This document shows, one piece after another, positions 44,351 to 53,226 of a stretch of 64,000 bases of DNA (positions within the stretch are counted from its first letter, which is position 1; every line of letters begins with the position of its first letter). The position numbers and the translations under genes were made by a program. Location: assembly GCA_041396845.1 (NCBI GenBank), contig JAWKXU010000001.1:496001-560000 (forward strand). The letters are read 5' to 3'. Source of the DNA: JAWKXU01 sp020446465 (GTDB taxonomy: Bacteria; Pseudomonadota; Alphaproteobacteria; Sphingomonadales; Sphingomonadaceae). Under the pieces are notes generated by a model, which saw only the letters and a list, made by a program, of their open reading frames with translations, was not told the origin of the DNA and made no database searches.

Positions 44351-44714
44351 CGGCACGCTGCCGGGCGGTCTTTATTCCCTGATTCGCGACAACATGGGCG
44401 GACCGAACCTGCCAATCGGCCAGTTGTGCCACGGGCGCGCACATCCGTTTGCATCGTTCACCCAGCAAACGGTTCATCGCAAGACCGGCCCAAGTTACCT
44501 GCACAACCAGAGGTGGAAACAGACTTGTTCATGTGGCAGAAAGGTTGGCGTGAACACGCAGCAATCCCATGGCCAACAAGAGCAGACTTAGTGTCGCACC
44601 ACAATTTTATCGAGATGAATGGCTCCAGCAGCCGGAAACGCTTGTGAGCAGGCGGTCGGTCGGGGAGTCAAGAACATGCAGGGCCTGACAAATCTGGATT
44701 GAAGGAGTATCATA
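44351..44714. other. 364-bp gap before the OmpA-like gene
   Basis: No credible gene: the open frames here have poor composition and no ribosome sites. A short GC-rich hairpin (CGGCACGCTGCCG) directly after the preceding stop is followed by TTTATT and may end that transcript. The rest presumably contains the promoter of the OmpA-like gene, which has a GAAGGAG site. Confidence 0.4.
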
Positions 44715-45596
44715 ATGAGTGTCTTTACCATGAGGCAGGGGGCCGTTGCCCTCATCGCCATGCTCGCCGTAACAGCGCCGGGCGCCTTGACCGCGCAGGA
44801 GCAGGCACCAGCTGAAGGCGGGATTCTGACAACGGTTTACGGCGCGGCCCCGGCCGACCTCGCCGGAATGCCGGATGGACCTGAGATCGAAGGTTTCATT
44901 TCCGCGCGCAGCGATGATCGTTTGCAAGTCACAAGCGAAAACGGCGCCAGCACCGTGATTGCCATCAGCCAGGGCACAAAGATCAAGTCCAGCGGCGGCT
45001 TTCTGGGGCTGAGCACCAATAAACTTGCCGCAGATTCGCTGCTCAACGGGTTGCCGGTAACGGTCAAGACCGTGCAGTGGGGTTCTGCTCTGGTCGCAAG
45101 CCAGATCGACCTGAAGAGCAAGGATCTGAAAACCGCCGCCATGATTCGCAACGGCACCGCGCAAGGCTTTGCCGAGCAGACAGCCGCGACAGAAGCACTG
45201 CGTGGCCGCATGGGTGACATTGATAAATACAACATCAAGGGCACGACGAACGTTTACTTCAACACTGGCAAGTGGAACCTTTCGTCGGGTGCCGAAGCTG
45301 ACCTTTGTGCCGCAGCGGCGCAGGCGGAATCGATGGATAACGCCCTGCTGTTGGTCGTCGGTTACACGGATTCGGTCGGTAGCCAGGAATATAACCAGGT
45401 TCTCAGTGAGCGCCGCGCTGGCCGGGTCGTCAACCACCTGCAGCAGGCCTGCGGCTGGAAGCCCTGGCGTATGCTGACCCCCACTGGCATGGCTGAGGCT
45501 GATCCGCTGGCGGACAACTCCACACCGGAAGGCAAGGCACAGAATCGTCGCGTTTCCGTGAATATCCTCGTCAGCAAGAGCGTCGACGGGATCTGA
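44715..45596 (+). CDS. OmpA-family peptidoglycan-binding protein
   Basis: A 293-residue envelope protein: signal peptide (to about residue 27), a beta-rich N-terminal domain (about 45-140, resembling OB-type DUF5666-like segments such as GFISARSDDRLQVTSENG), a short helix, and a C-terminal OmpA domain (about 175-290). In the latter, TNVYFNTGKWNLSSGAE, VVGYTDSVGSQEYNQVLSERRA and GKAQNRRVSVNI hold the peptidoglycan-binding Asp and Arg. It should bind the cell wall non-covalently. A barrel-type N-terminus is not seen. Confidence 0.85.
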   Translation: MSVFTMRQGAVALIAMLAVTAPGALTAQEQAPAEGGILTTVYGAAPADLAGMPDGPEIEGFISARSDDRLQVTSENGASTVIAISQGTKIKSSGGFLGLSTNKLAADSLLNGLPVTVKTVQWGSALVASQIDLKSKDLKTAAMIRNGTAQGFAEQTAATEALRGRMGDIDKYNIKGTTNVYFNTGKWNLSSGAEADLCAAAAQAESMDNALLLVVGYTDSVGSQEYNQVLSERRAGRVVNHLQQACGWKPWRMLTPTGMAEADPLADNSTPEGKAQNRRVSVNILVSKSVDGI

Positions 45597-45605
45597 TCGC
45601 ATGGC

Positions 45606-45627
45606 GGGGTGGGCTGCGGCCCACCCC
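45606..45627. terminator. Hairpin between the OmpA-like gene and der (convergent)
   Basis: A 9-bp perfect stem GGGGTGGGC / GCCCACCCC with a 4-base loop in the 44-bp gap between convergent stops. It lacks a strong T-run, so termination efficiency is uncertain. Confidence 0.55.
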
Positions 45628-45640
45628 CAATTGCCTGGCC

Positions 45641-47044
45641 TTAATCCTTGCTGGCGTAGGGGTTCTTTGCGCTTCGCAGCGTAAGCCGGATGGGCACGGC
45701 ATCAAAACCCAGTTCCCGACGCAGGCCGTTCACCAGATAGCGGCGATAGCTTTCCGGCACCTGATCCAGCCGTGATCCGAACACCACGAAGCTGGGCGGG
45801 CGGGTCTTGATCTGGGTGATATAGCGCATCTTGATCCGTCTGCCGCCCGGCGCTGGGGGCGGATTGGCGGTCAGCGCATCGTCGAACCAGCGGTTGAGTG
45901 CGGCGGTTGGCACGCGCCTGCTCCACGCTTCGCGAATCTGGAAGGCCGCACCCAGCATCGCATCCAGCCCTTTGCCCGTGCGGGCGGAAACGGAAATGAG
46001 TGGAACCCCGCGCACTTGCGCCAGGCCTTCGTTCAACGCCTCGCGTATGCCGTTGAACAGCGCGCTGGCGTCTTCGGCCACGTCCCACTTGTTGATTGCC
46101 ACGATCAGCGCGCGGCCTTCTTCCAGCACATGCGCGGCGATCTTCAAATCCTGATGTTCCAGCCCCTTGGTCGCGTCGAGCAGCAGCACGACGACCTCGG
46201 CAAAGTCGATGGCGCGCCGGGCATCGGCGACCGAAAGCTTTTCCAGCTTTTCGGTAACGCGCGCCTTTTTACGCATCCCGGCTGTGTCGATCAGACGCAC
46301 ATCGCGGTCCTCGCCCGATTTGGGGTCGGTCCATCTCCAGTCAATCGCAATCGAATCGCGGGTGATTCCCGCTTCCGGCCCTGTCAGCAGCCGGTCTTCT
46401 CCTAGCAAGTGATTGATAAGAGTAGATTTTCCGGCATTGGGCCGCCCGACGATGGCGAGTTTGAGCGGGCCTGAAAGCAGCGCTTCTTCATTCTCCGGCT
46501 CTTCTTCCTGTGCATCTTCGCGATCGGCGTTTTCACCAATGATGGGCAGCAGTGCCTCGAACAGGTCGCCCATGCCTTCGCCGTGTTCGGCAGAGATCGC
46601 TACCGGGTCGCCCATGCCCAGCGCATAGGCTTCCAGAATGCCCGCTTCGCCAGCACGGCCCTCAGCCTTGTTGGCCACGATAATCACTGGCAGCGGTTGC
46701 CCGTGGCCCCCGTTCTGTTCACGCAGCCACTGGGCGATTTCCTCGTCCAGTGGGGTCAGTCCGGCACGCGCGTCAATCACGAACAGCGCAACATCGGCGC
46801 CTTGTACCGAAACCTCTGTTTGCGCGCGCATCCGTCCGGGGAGGGTTTGTGCGTCTTCATCCTCCCAGCCCGCCGTATCGACGATCTGGAAATCGAGGCC
46901 CAGCAAGCTGGCATCGCCAAAGCGCCGATCACGCGTAACGCCGGGCTGATCGTCCACCAGCGCCAGTTTCTTGCCCACCAGTCGGTTGAACAGCGTGGAC
47001 TTGCCGACATTGGGGCGCCCGATGATGATGACCTGGGGAAGCAT
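45641..47044 (-). CDS. der: Ribosome-assembly GTPase Der (EngA)
   Basis: A double-GTPase needed for 50S ribosome maturation; 467 residues. The first G domain has GRPNVGKSTLF near residue 8 and DTAGWED, the second GRPNAGKSTL and DTAGMRK plus NKWD. A C-terminal KH-like domain ends LGFDAVPIRLTLRSAKNPY. The ATG at 47044 matches the family start; the frame remains open upstream without similarity. It is divergent from the CHAP protein gene. Confidence 0.95.
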   Translation of the reverse strand: MLPQVIIIGRPNVGKSTLFNRLVGKKLALVDDQPGVTRDRRFGDASLLGLDFQIVDTAGWEDEDAQTLPGRMRAQTEVSVQGADVALFVIDARAGLTPLDEEIAQWLREQNGGHGQPLPVIIVANKAEGRAGEAGILEAYALGMGDPVAISAEHGEGMGDLFEALLPIIGENADREDAQEEEPENEEALLSGPLKLAIVGRPNAGKSTLINHLLGEDRLLTGPEAGITRDSIAIDWRWTDPKSGEDRDVRLIDTAGMRKKARVTEKLEKLSVADARRAIDFAEVVVLLLDATKGLEHQDLKIAAHVLEEGRALIVAINKWDVAEDASALFNGIREALNEGLAQVRGVPLISVSARTGKGLDAMLGAAFQIREAWSRRVPTAALNRWFDDALTANPPPAPGGRRIKMRYITQIKTRPPSFVVFGSRLDQVPESYRRYLVNGLRRELGFDAVPIRLTLRSAKNPYASKD

Positions 47045-47207
47045 GATTCGCCCGCCGTGGCGCGGGTGGGCGATGAAGGCAAGGATTATCGGTGAAAGCC
47101 CGCTATCGGGATGGCGCATACCAGATGGTTACAGGCCCGTTAACCTTATCTTGATGCCTGTCGTTTACCACGGGGTTGCATCAAATTGCGGCATAAGGAG
47201 ACGGGCA

Positions 47208-47792
47208 ATGGTATTTTCGCGCCCCTTCGAGAGCCGAATCGAGGCTCCGGTAGTAACAAGGCGGCTGGCAGGCATTCTTGCCGCGTTCAGCGTGTTTATG
47301 GCGACACCGGCTGTGGCCGACGTCAGTGATTACCTGCAATGCGTGCCTTATGCCCGGCAGGCGTCAGGCATTGCCATTTACGGCGATGCCTACACGTGGT
47401 GGGGCAAGGCAAAAGGCCACTATGCCCGCGGCTCTGTGCCCAAAAAGGGCGCGGTCATGTCCATCAAACCTTATGGCAATTCGCAGCTTGGCCATGTTGC
47501 TGCGGTCAGCAAAGTGGTCGATTCGCGCACGATCCTTATCAGCCATGCCAACTGGTCGCCGATTGACGGGCGGCGCGGCCAGATCGAGCGCAACGTGAAA
47601 GCGGTGGATGTTTCGCCGGATAATGACTGGAGCGAAGTGCGGATATGGTATGCGCCCTTGCAGGCGTTGGGCGGCACACACTGGCCGCTCAACGGTTTTA
47701 TCTATCCCGAATCGCCCAAAAGTTCGCAAGAACCGGCACAGCAGGAACTGGCTGATCCGATTGGATCAATTATCCTTGCCAGCGCGCGCTGA
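47208..47792 (+). CDS. Secreted CHAP-domain peptidoglycan amidase/endopeptidase
   Basis: A 194-residue protein: N-terminal signal peptide (residues 15-38, cleavage near AVADVSD) and a CHAP domain. The catalytic Cys45 is in DYLQCVPYAR and His96 in QLGHVAAV, followed by SHANW, the usual Cys-His-Asn order. CHAP enzymes cleave peptidoglycan peptides. The ATG at 47208 follows an AAGGAG site. The mature protein is small, essentially the catalytic domain alone. Confidence 0.85.
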   Translation: MVFSRPFESRIEAPVVTRRLAGILAAFSVFMATPAVADVSDYLQCVPYARQASGIAIYGDAYTWWGKAKGHYARGSVPKKGAVMSIKPYGNSQLGHVAAVSKVVDSRTILISHANWSPIDGRRGQIERNVKAVDVSPDNDWSEVRIWYAPLQALGGTHWPLNGFIYPESPKSSQEPAQQELADPIGSIILASAR

Positions 47793-48119
47793 TCAGTCAG
47801 CCTTTGCAACAGGCGGGTTTTCGCCCAGATCTTCATACCAGGCTTCGACCGGGCCAGTGAGCTTCAGCAACAGCGGACGGCCTTTGCGGTCCAGGGTTTT
47901 GCCAGCCTGCACTTTTACCCAGCCTTCGGAAATGCAGTATTCCTCAACATTGGTGCGTTCGGTGCCCTTGAAACGGATGGCCACGCCGCGCTGCAGCTTT
48001 TCTGCGTCAAAATGCGGGCTGGAAGGGTTGATCGCCAGCCGGTCAGGCGGGGTATCCGCGCCGGTTGCAGGCATTGCGGCGGCTGTGCTTTCAGGCGTTT
48101 GATCAGTGTTCTCGGTCAT
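47793..48119 (-). CDS. DUF3297 family protein
   Basis: A 108-residue protein matching DUF3297: LAINPSSPHFDAEKLQRGVAIRFKG (recognised by the HFDAE and GVAIRFKG parts), then EEYCISEGWVKV and a GKTLDRKGRPLLLKLTG segment. The family is cytosolic, highly conserved and uncharacterised. The N-terminal 30 residues are Thr/Ala/Pro-rich and variable. Its stop abuts the stop of the convergent CHAP gene. Confidence 0.85.
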   Translation of the reverse strand: MTENTDQTPESTAAAMPATGADTPPDRLAINPSSPHFDAEKLQRGVAIRFKGTERTNVEEYCISEGWVKVQAGKTLDRKGRPLLLKLTGPVEAWYEDLGENPPVAKAD

Positions 48120-48290
48120 GCCTTGCCCCATAGTGGGGGCGATCTGACAGCGCAACGGCTTTGCATGGGTTGCACATGCCGGACGGTTAGATTGAACCCT
48201 TCGTCAGCGTGACGCTTGCCCTTTTGTCTTACCCTCGATAAGGGCGTGCGCCTGTTTGCAGGTGATCGGCCTGCGAGAGCTTCGTCGGAT

Positions 48291-48375
48291 GCGGGCGTGG
48301 CGGAATTGGTAGACGCGCTGGTTTTAGGTACCAGTATCGCAAGATGTGGGGGTTCGAGTCCCTTCGCCCGCACCA
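48291..48375 (+). tRNA. tRNA-Leu (anticodon TAG)
   Basis: Acceptor stem GCGGGCG pairs with CGCCCGC, and ACCA is encoded. The anticodon arm CTGGT TTTAGGT ACCAG gives anticodon TAG. A variable arm, characteristic of class II tRNAs, precedes the T arm with GGTTCGAGTCC. Total 85 nt. It lies just upstream of tig. Confidence 0.96.
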
Positions 48376-48432
48376 GTCCAGCCCGCCCGGTTGTCTGGCA
48401 AATTTCTGATTTGGGAAGGCTTGAATTCAGTC

Positions 48433-50094
48433 ATGCAGATTGTGGAAACCACTAACGAAGGCCTTAAGCGCGCCTATACGCTGACGATTACCGCTGGCGA
48501 AATTGCAGAGCGGGTCGATAACGAAGTGAAGCGGATCGCGCCTCAGGTGCGTATGCAGGGCTTTCGCCCCGGCAAGGTTCCGCCCAACCTTATCAAGAAG
48601 ATGCACGGCGCTGCTCTCCATTCCGATGCACTGAACACCACGGTGCGCGAATCAGTGGATGAACTGATGCGCGAAAAGGAACTGCGTCCGGCCTTGCAGC
48701 CCAGTGTGGAACTGGGTGAAGGTTATGAAGAAGGCAAGGACGCCGAAGTGAGCGTCGAGCTGGAAGTGCTGCCGACGATCGAGGCACCCAGCATTGATGG
48801 CCTGAAGATCGAGCGTCTGGTCGTGCCTGTCAGCGACGCGCAAGTGGACGAATCGCTTGCCTCGCTTGCCAGCAACCAGAAGAGCTTCAAGGATGCGGCA
48901 AAGACGAAGAAGGCAGCCGAAGGCGATCAGGTCGTCGTCGATTTCCTTGGCAAGCTGGATGGCGAACCGTTTGAAGGTGGCAAGGCTCAAGAACAGGCCA
49001 TTGAAATCGGTTCTGGCCGACTGATTCCCGGCTTTGAAGACCAACTGGTCGGCCTGAAGGCAGGCGAAGAAAAAGTCATTACCGTCACCTTCCCCGAAGA
49101 TTATCCGGCCGAAAACCTGAAGGGCAAGGAAGTCACTTTCGATATCACCTGCCACAAGGTGAAAGTCGAAACCGAAACCACGGTTGACGATGATTTTGCC
49201 AAGGGCTTGGGCCTTGAAAGCCTCGACAAGCTGAAAGAACTGCTTCGCGGTCAGCTGGAACAGGAAACCAACGGTCTTACCCGCACCCAGATGAAGCGTT
49301 CGCTGCTGGATCAGCTGGCGGCAGGTCATGATTTCGCGGTTCCGCCCAGCATGGTTGATGCGGAGTTCGAGCAGATCTGGAACACGCTGCAACAGGAAGC
49401 ATCGCGCGAAGAAGACCCTGAAGCCGCGATCAAGGAAATCGAGGCAGAGAAGGACGATTACCGGAAGATTGCCGAGCGCCGCGTGCGTCTGGGGCTTTTG
49501 CTTTCTGAAATCGGGCAGGCCAATTCAGTGGACGTGTCCGAGCAGGAAATGCAGATGTTGCTGGCGCAGGCAGCGCAGCAGTATCCGCAGGACCAGCGTC
49601 AGCGGTTTGTCGAGTTCGTTCGTTCCAACCCGATGGCTGCCGCGCAGCTTCGCGCGCCGCTGTATGAAGACAAGGTTGTCGACTTCCTGTTCGACAAGGC
49701 CGACGTGACTGAGCGCGAAGTCACGCGTGAGGAACTGGAAGCCGCGATCGAGGCGGACGAAGGCGAAGAATCGGCAAAGCCTGCTGCGAAGAAGAAGGCT
49801 CCGGCCAAGAAAGCATCATCCAAGAAAGCTGATGCTGATGCCGAAGCAAAGCCTGCTGCGAAGAAGGCGCCGGCAAAGAAGGCTGCGGCCAAGAAGGCTG
49901 CGGCCAAGGCTGATGCCGATGCCGATGCCGATGCAAAGGCTGACGAAACGCCTGCAGCAAAGAAGGCTCCGGCCAAGAAGGCTGCAGCGAAAAAGCCTGC
50001 TGCTGCCAAAGCTGATGCCGATGCCAAACCGGCGGCCAAGAAAGCTCCGGCCAAAAAGCCTGCGGCAAAGAAGGCTACTGCCGCCAAGAGCTGA
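48433..50094 (+). CDS. tig: Trigger factor with long Lys/Ala-rich C-terminal tail
   Basis: Ribosome-bound chaperone and prolyl isomerase. The three standard domains occupy about residues 1-440: ribosome-binding (GFRPGKVPPNLIKK), FKBP-type PPIase (GDQVVVDFLGKLDGEPFEGG, seen from VVVDF to FEGG) and the C-terminal chaperone cradle. They are followed by about 108 residues made of AAKKAPAKKA-type units broken by DADADA runs, so the protein has 553 residues against about 430-450 in most bacteria. The tail resembles eukaryotic histone H1 tails and bacterial Hc1/AlgP-type sequences. Start at 48433 by family similarity. Followed by the lipoprotein gene, clpP and clpX. Confidence 0.95.
   Translation: MQIVETTNEGLKRAYTLTITAGEIAERVDNEVKRIAPQVRMQGFRPGKVPPNLIKKMHGAALHSDALNTTVRESVDELMREKELRPALQPSVELGEGYEEGKDAEVSVELEVLPTIEAPSIDGLKIERLVVPVSDAQVDESLASLASNQKSFKDAAKTKKAAEGDQVVVDFLGKLDGEPFEGGKAQEQAIEIGSGRLIPGFEDQLVGLKAGEEKVITVTFPEDYPAENLKGKEVTFDITCHKVKVETETTVDDDFAKGLGLESLDKLKELLRGQLEQETNGLTRTQMKRSLLDQLAAGHDFAVPPSMVDAEFEQIWNTLQQEASREEDPEAAIKEIEAEKDDYRKIAERRVRLGLLLSEIGQANSVDVSEQEMQMLLAQAAQQYPQDQRQRFVEFVRSNPMAAAQLRAPLYEDKVVDFLFDKADVTEREVTREELEAAIEADEGEESAKPAAKKKAPAKKASSKKADADAEAKPAAKKAPAKKAAAKKAAAKADADADADAKADETPAAKKAPAKKAAAKKPAAAKADADAKPAAKKAPAKKPAAKKATAAKS
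49770..50091. repeat. Degenerate in-frame repeat coding the trigger-factor tail
   Basis: GCC/GCG-AAG-AAG-GCT-type units repeated imperfectly, with GATGCC runs between them. The region codes for the Lys/Ala/Asp-rich tail and may change length by slippage. Confidence 0.7.
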
Positions 50095-50189
50095 CTTTGA
50101 TGTGCTACCCCCCGTATGGATTGCGCCGTATCGCGTGATGCGGCACAATCCTGGCAGGCAATGTATCTGCCAGGGGGGTAGTCAGTTTC

Positions 50190-50834
50190 ATGGTCCCGCA
50201 ATCCATTTTCGCCGTTCTACCAATGTGCACGAAGCGCCTGCGTGCCATCGCATTCGCATGGCTTGCAACTGTTGCGCTTGGCGGATGCTTTCTTGCTGAC
50301 AACGACGAAGCCGATCCGATCGTGCCTGATACGGCGCTTGCCTATCCCTTGAAGGAAGGGCGAGCGCAGCAATGCAAGGTAGAGGACGATGGGCAGTCCA
50401 AATGCGAAAAAGCGCAGATAGACCGGCGCGAAGATGGCGGACATGACCTGTTCACCTGGTCCAGCGGTGGCGATGGCGAACAGTCCACCAGCTCTGCCAA
50501 GGGCTATCGTCTGCGGAAACTTTCCGGTGAAGGCGTCCCTGCCGATACCTATCTGGCGCAGGCCATCGCTGGCGATGCGGGCAGCCGTTACCTCGGTTTG
50601 CTCCGCCGCGTGGAGAAGGGCGGCTGGGAACAGCTGGAGCCGCAATGCGACACGCTGCCGGCACAGCGGTTTGTTGAATTTATGCAACAGGGCTGGATAT
50701 TTACAACGCCAGACGCGAAGCTCAGCGATGTGACATGCTACATCAGTCGCGACGGCCTGACCGACGCGCGGCTCTATGCCATTCTCAGCGCGCCAAAAGG
50801 CACATCCAGCACAATTATCCACGACGGAAAATAG
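50190..50834 (+). CDS. Lipoprotein of unknown function between tig and clpP
   Basis: A protein of up to 214 residues. A signal sequence with lipobox LGGC (TVALGGCFLAD) marks it as a lipoprotein. The mature part is acidic and has Cys residues (QQCKVED, SKCEKAQ, QCDTLP, TCYISRD) but no recognised domain. The first ATG at 50190 follows a GGGGGG stretch; the in-frame ATG at 50223 gives a more typical lipoprotein leader (MCTKRLRAIAF), so either may be the start. It interrupts the usual tig-clpP spacing. Confidence 0.6.
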   Translation: MVPQSIFAVLPMCTKRLRAIAFAWLATVALGGCFLADNDEADPIVPDTALAYPLKEGRAQQCKVEDDGQSKCEKAQIDRREDGGHDLFTWSSGGDGEQSTSSAKGYRLRKLSGEGVPADTYLAQAIAGDAGSRYLGLLRRVEKGGWEQLEPQCDTLPAQRFVEFMQQGWIFTTPDAKLSDVTCYISRDGLTDARLYAILSAPKGTSSTIIHDGK

Positions 50835-50941
50835 TCTGTTACTGGCCGGTTCTCGCCAAAGCGGGCGAGAATGGAGTTAATGCCCTTGAACATCGCGGGT
50901 AGCATCGCGAAATAGGCGGACCATACAAAACGAGGATTTCC

Positions 50942-51649
50942 ATGATCGATCTGTTCGGCGCTTTCGGCGAGACACATTCAACCCAGGGTCAGTTCACGCG
51001 TGATCCTGAAACGGGCGCGCTGGTGCCTGTCGTGGTCGAGCAGACCAGCCGGGGTGAACGCAGCTTCGACATTTTCAGTCGCCTGCTGCGCGAACGTATC
51101 GTGTTCGTCACCGGACAGGTGGAAGACGGCATGGCGTCCCTGATCGTGGCGCAGTTGCTGTTCCTCGAATCGGAAAACCCGTCGAAGCCGATTTCGATGT
51201 ATATCAACTCGCCGGGCGGCGTGGTGACTGCGGGCATGGCGATCCATGACACCATGCAATATATTAAACCGCGTGTTTCCACGGTTTGCATCGGGCAGGC
51301 AGCATCGATGGGCAGTTTCCTGCTGGCTGCGGGTGAGCCGGGAATGCGAATCGCGTTGCCCAATGCCCGGATCATGATCCACCAGCCATCTGGCGGTGCG
51401 CGCGGCATGGCTTCTGACATCGAGATTCAGGCCAAGGAAATCCTGCGAATCAAAGCGCGGATGAACGACCTTTACGTCAAATATACGGGCCAGAGCCTCG
51501 AAGATATTGAACGGGCGATGGATCGCGATACGTTCCTTGAGGCCGACGAAGCACTGAAGTTCGGCCTTGTGGACAAAGTATTCGAATCGCGCCCCGAAAA
51601 CGAAACGACCGGCGATGAAAGCGGTTCGGGCGGTGCGCCCACGGATTAA
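50942..51649 (+). CDS. clpP: ATP-dependent Clp protease proteolytic subunit
   Basis: Serine protease that forms the ClpP 14-mer. It has 235 residues. The catalytic Ser122 is in QAASMGSF and His147 in MIHQPSGG; the catalytic Asp should follow at about residue 196. The N-terminus carries about 30 residues before the usual SRGERSFDIF start, which may include a propeptide. The ATG at 50942 comes after an AGGA site. ClpX follows 160 bp downstream. Confidence 0.96.
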   Translation: MIDLFGAFGETHSTQGQFTRDPETGALVPVVVEQTSRGERSFDIFSRLLRERIVFVTGQVEDGMASLIVAQLLFLESENPSKPISMYINSPGGVVTAGMAIHDTMQYIKPRVSTVCIGQAASMGSFLLAAGEPGMRIALPNARIMIHQPSGGARGMASDIEIQAKEILRIKARMNDLYVKYTGQSLEDIERAMDRDTFLEADEALKFGLVDKVFESRPENETTGDESGSGGAPTD

Positions 51650-51751
51650 CCACCACGGCGATCTTGGGGCGGCGTATAAGGTTTCTGCTAACCTTGCCGC
51701 TTCAGCGTGCAGAAAGCCTGCATGAAATAGGGTTAAGCCGTGTTGATAAAT

Positions 51752-51780
51752 GGATTCGCTTGGTTACACTCAGCGAATCC
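51752..51780. promoter_or_regulatory. Perfect 9-bp inverted repeat upstream of clpX
   Basis: GGATTCGCT and AGCGAATCC, spaced by 11 bases, 30 bases before the clpX ATG. The repeat overlaps the proposed heat-shock promoter. It could be an operator or an RNA hairpin; it does not match the CIRCE element. Confidence 0.45.
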
Positions 51781-51787
51781 CCCCCAT
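51759..51787 (+). promoter_or_regulatory. Possible sigma-32-type promoter of clpX
   Basis: CTTGGT, a 17-base spacer, then CCCCAT fit the heat-shock promoter pattern (CTTG and CCCCAT). They lie 22 bases before the clpX start, so the leader would be very short. This is a prediction by eye. Confidence 0.4.
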
Positions 51788-51809
51788 GTTGGGGTATACA
51801 GGATCGACT

Positions 51810-53081
51810 ATGACAAAATTGAGCGGATCGGATTCGAAAAGCACACTTTACTGCAGCTTCTGCGGCAAATCGCAGCATGAGGTGCGTAAACTGATCGCGG
51901 GGCCGACGGTATTCATCTGCGACGAATGCGTTGAATTGTGCAACGATATCATTCGTGAAGAAACGAAGGCCGGCCTGACCGGGCGCAAGGAAGGCGATGT
52001 GCCTTCGCCCAGTGAGATTTTTGCGACGCTTAACGATTATGTCATCGGGCAGGATCGCGCCAAGCGCGTGCTCTCTGTCGCGGTTCACAACCATTACAAG
52101 CGACTCAAGCATTCGGGCAAGGCGGGCGAGGTTGAACTTGCCAAGTCCAACATTCTGCTCGTTGGTCCAACCGGGTCTGGCAAAACGCTGCTGGCCCAGA
52201 CGCTGGCGCGCACGTTCGATGTGCCTTTCACAATGGCTGACGCCACGACGTTGACCGAAGCCGGCTACGTCGGTGAGGACGTTGAAAACATCATCCTCAA
52301 GCTGTTGCAGGCGTCCGATTACAATGTCGAAAAGGCGCAGCAGGGCATCGTCTATATCGACGAGATCGACAAGATCACCCGCAAGGCGGAAAATCCGTCG
52401 ATCACGCGCGATGTGTCGGGTGAAGGCGTGCAGCAGGCTCTGCTGAAGCTGATGGAAGGGACGACCGCCTCCGTGCCACCGCAAGGTGGGCGCAAGCATC
52501 CGCAGCAGGAGTTCCTCCAGGTCGATACCACGAACATCCTGTTCATTTGCGGCGGGGCGTTCGCCGGGCTGGAAAAGATCATTGCGGACCGCCTGCAGAA
52601 GCGTTCGATCGGCTTTGGCGCCCATGTTGCGGACCCGGACAAGCGCCGGGTGGGCGAACTGCTGCAAAAGGCAGAGCCGGAAGACCTGCTGAAGTTCGGT
52701 CTCATCCCTGAATTTGTGGGCCGCCTGCCGGTTATCGCGACGCTTAACGATCTTGACGTATCGGCGCTGGTTCAGATCCTGACAGAGCCGAAGAACGCGC
52801 TGGTCAAGCAATACGCCAAGCTGTTCGAACTGGAAGACGTGGAACTGACCTTCACCGAAGACGCGCTTGAAACGATTGCCGAGAAGGCGATTGCCCGCAA
52901 GACGGGCGCGCGCGGGCTGCGATCTATCGTTGAAGGCATTCTGCTCGATACAATGTTCGATTTGCCCGATCTTGAAGGCGTGAGCGAAATCGTCGTCGAC
53001 AAGGACGTCGTCGACGGGCGCAAGGAGCCTGTGCAGGTTCTGGGCGGGAAGAAGAACGCTGAAAAGGAAGAAGCTGCCTAA
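51810..53081 (+). CDS. clpX: ATP-dependent Clp protease ATP-binding subunit ClpX
   Basis: AAA+ unfoldase that feeds substrates into ClpP. It has 423 residues. The N-terminal zinc-binding domain (Cys15, Cys18, Cys37, Cys40) binds adaptors and substrates; the AAA+ core has Walker A GPTGSGKT (about 119-126) and Walker B DEIDK. The ATG at 51810 matches the family start (MTKLSGSDSKSTLYCSFCGK). An RcdA-like adaptor candidate is encoded at 4.2-4.7 kb. Confidence 0.97.
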   Translation: MTKLSGSDSKSTLYCSFCGKSQHEVRKLIAGPTVFICDECVELCNDIIREETKAGLTGRKEGDVPSPSEIFATLNDYVIGQDRAKRVLSVAVHNHYKRLKHSGKAGEVELAKSNILLVGPTGSGKTLLAQTLARTFDVPFTMADATTLTEAGYVGEDVENIILKLLQASDYNVEKAQQGIVYIDEIDKITRKAENPSITRDVSGEGVQQALLKLMEGTTASVPPQGGRKHPQQEFLQVDTTNILFICGGAFAGLEKIIADRLQKRSIGFGAHVADPDKRRVGELLQKAEPEDLLKFGLIPEFVGRLPVIATLNDLDVSALVQILTEPKNALVKQYAKLFELEDVELTFTEDALETIAEKAIARKTGARGLRSIVEGILLDTMFDLPDLEGVSEIVVDKDVVDGRKEPVQVLGGKKNAEKEEAA

Positions 53082-53092
53082 AGCGATTTCGA

Positions 53093-53114
53093 GAAAAAGC
53101 TGATAGACTTTTTC
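53093..53114 (+). terminator. Short AT-rich hairpin after clpX
   Basis: GAAAAAG and CTTTTTC form a 7-bp stem with an 8-base loop, 12 bases after the clpX stop. It contains its own T-run in the second arm and may terminate weakly. Confidence 0.45.
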
Positions 53115-53143
53115 GGCCAGGAAAGGCGAAAAATCAAAAGCCT

Positions 53144-53183
53144 ATAGCGTTTCTTCCGACTCAACCTTTTCACGAAACGCTAT
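53144..53183. terminator. 10-bp inverted repeat between clpX and the glycosyltransferase gene
   Basis: ATAGCGTTTC and GAAACGCTAT are a perfect 10-bp inverted repeat with a 20-base loop, followed by T-rich sequence. It lies between convergent genes and is probably a terminator, though a dispersed palindrome is possible. Confidence 0.5.
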
Positions 53184-53226
53184 TTAGCCTTCCCTTTTCA
53201 ATCGGGAACTTCGTGGTCCAGCGTGT

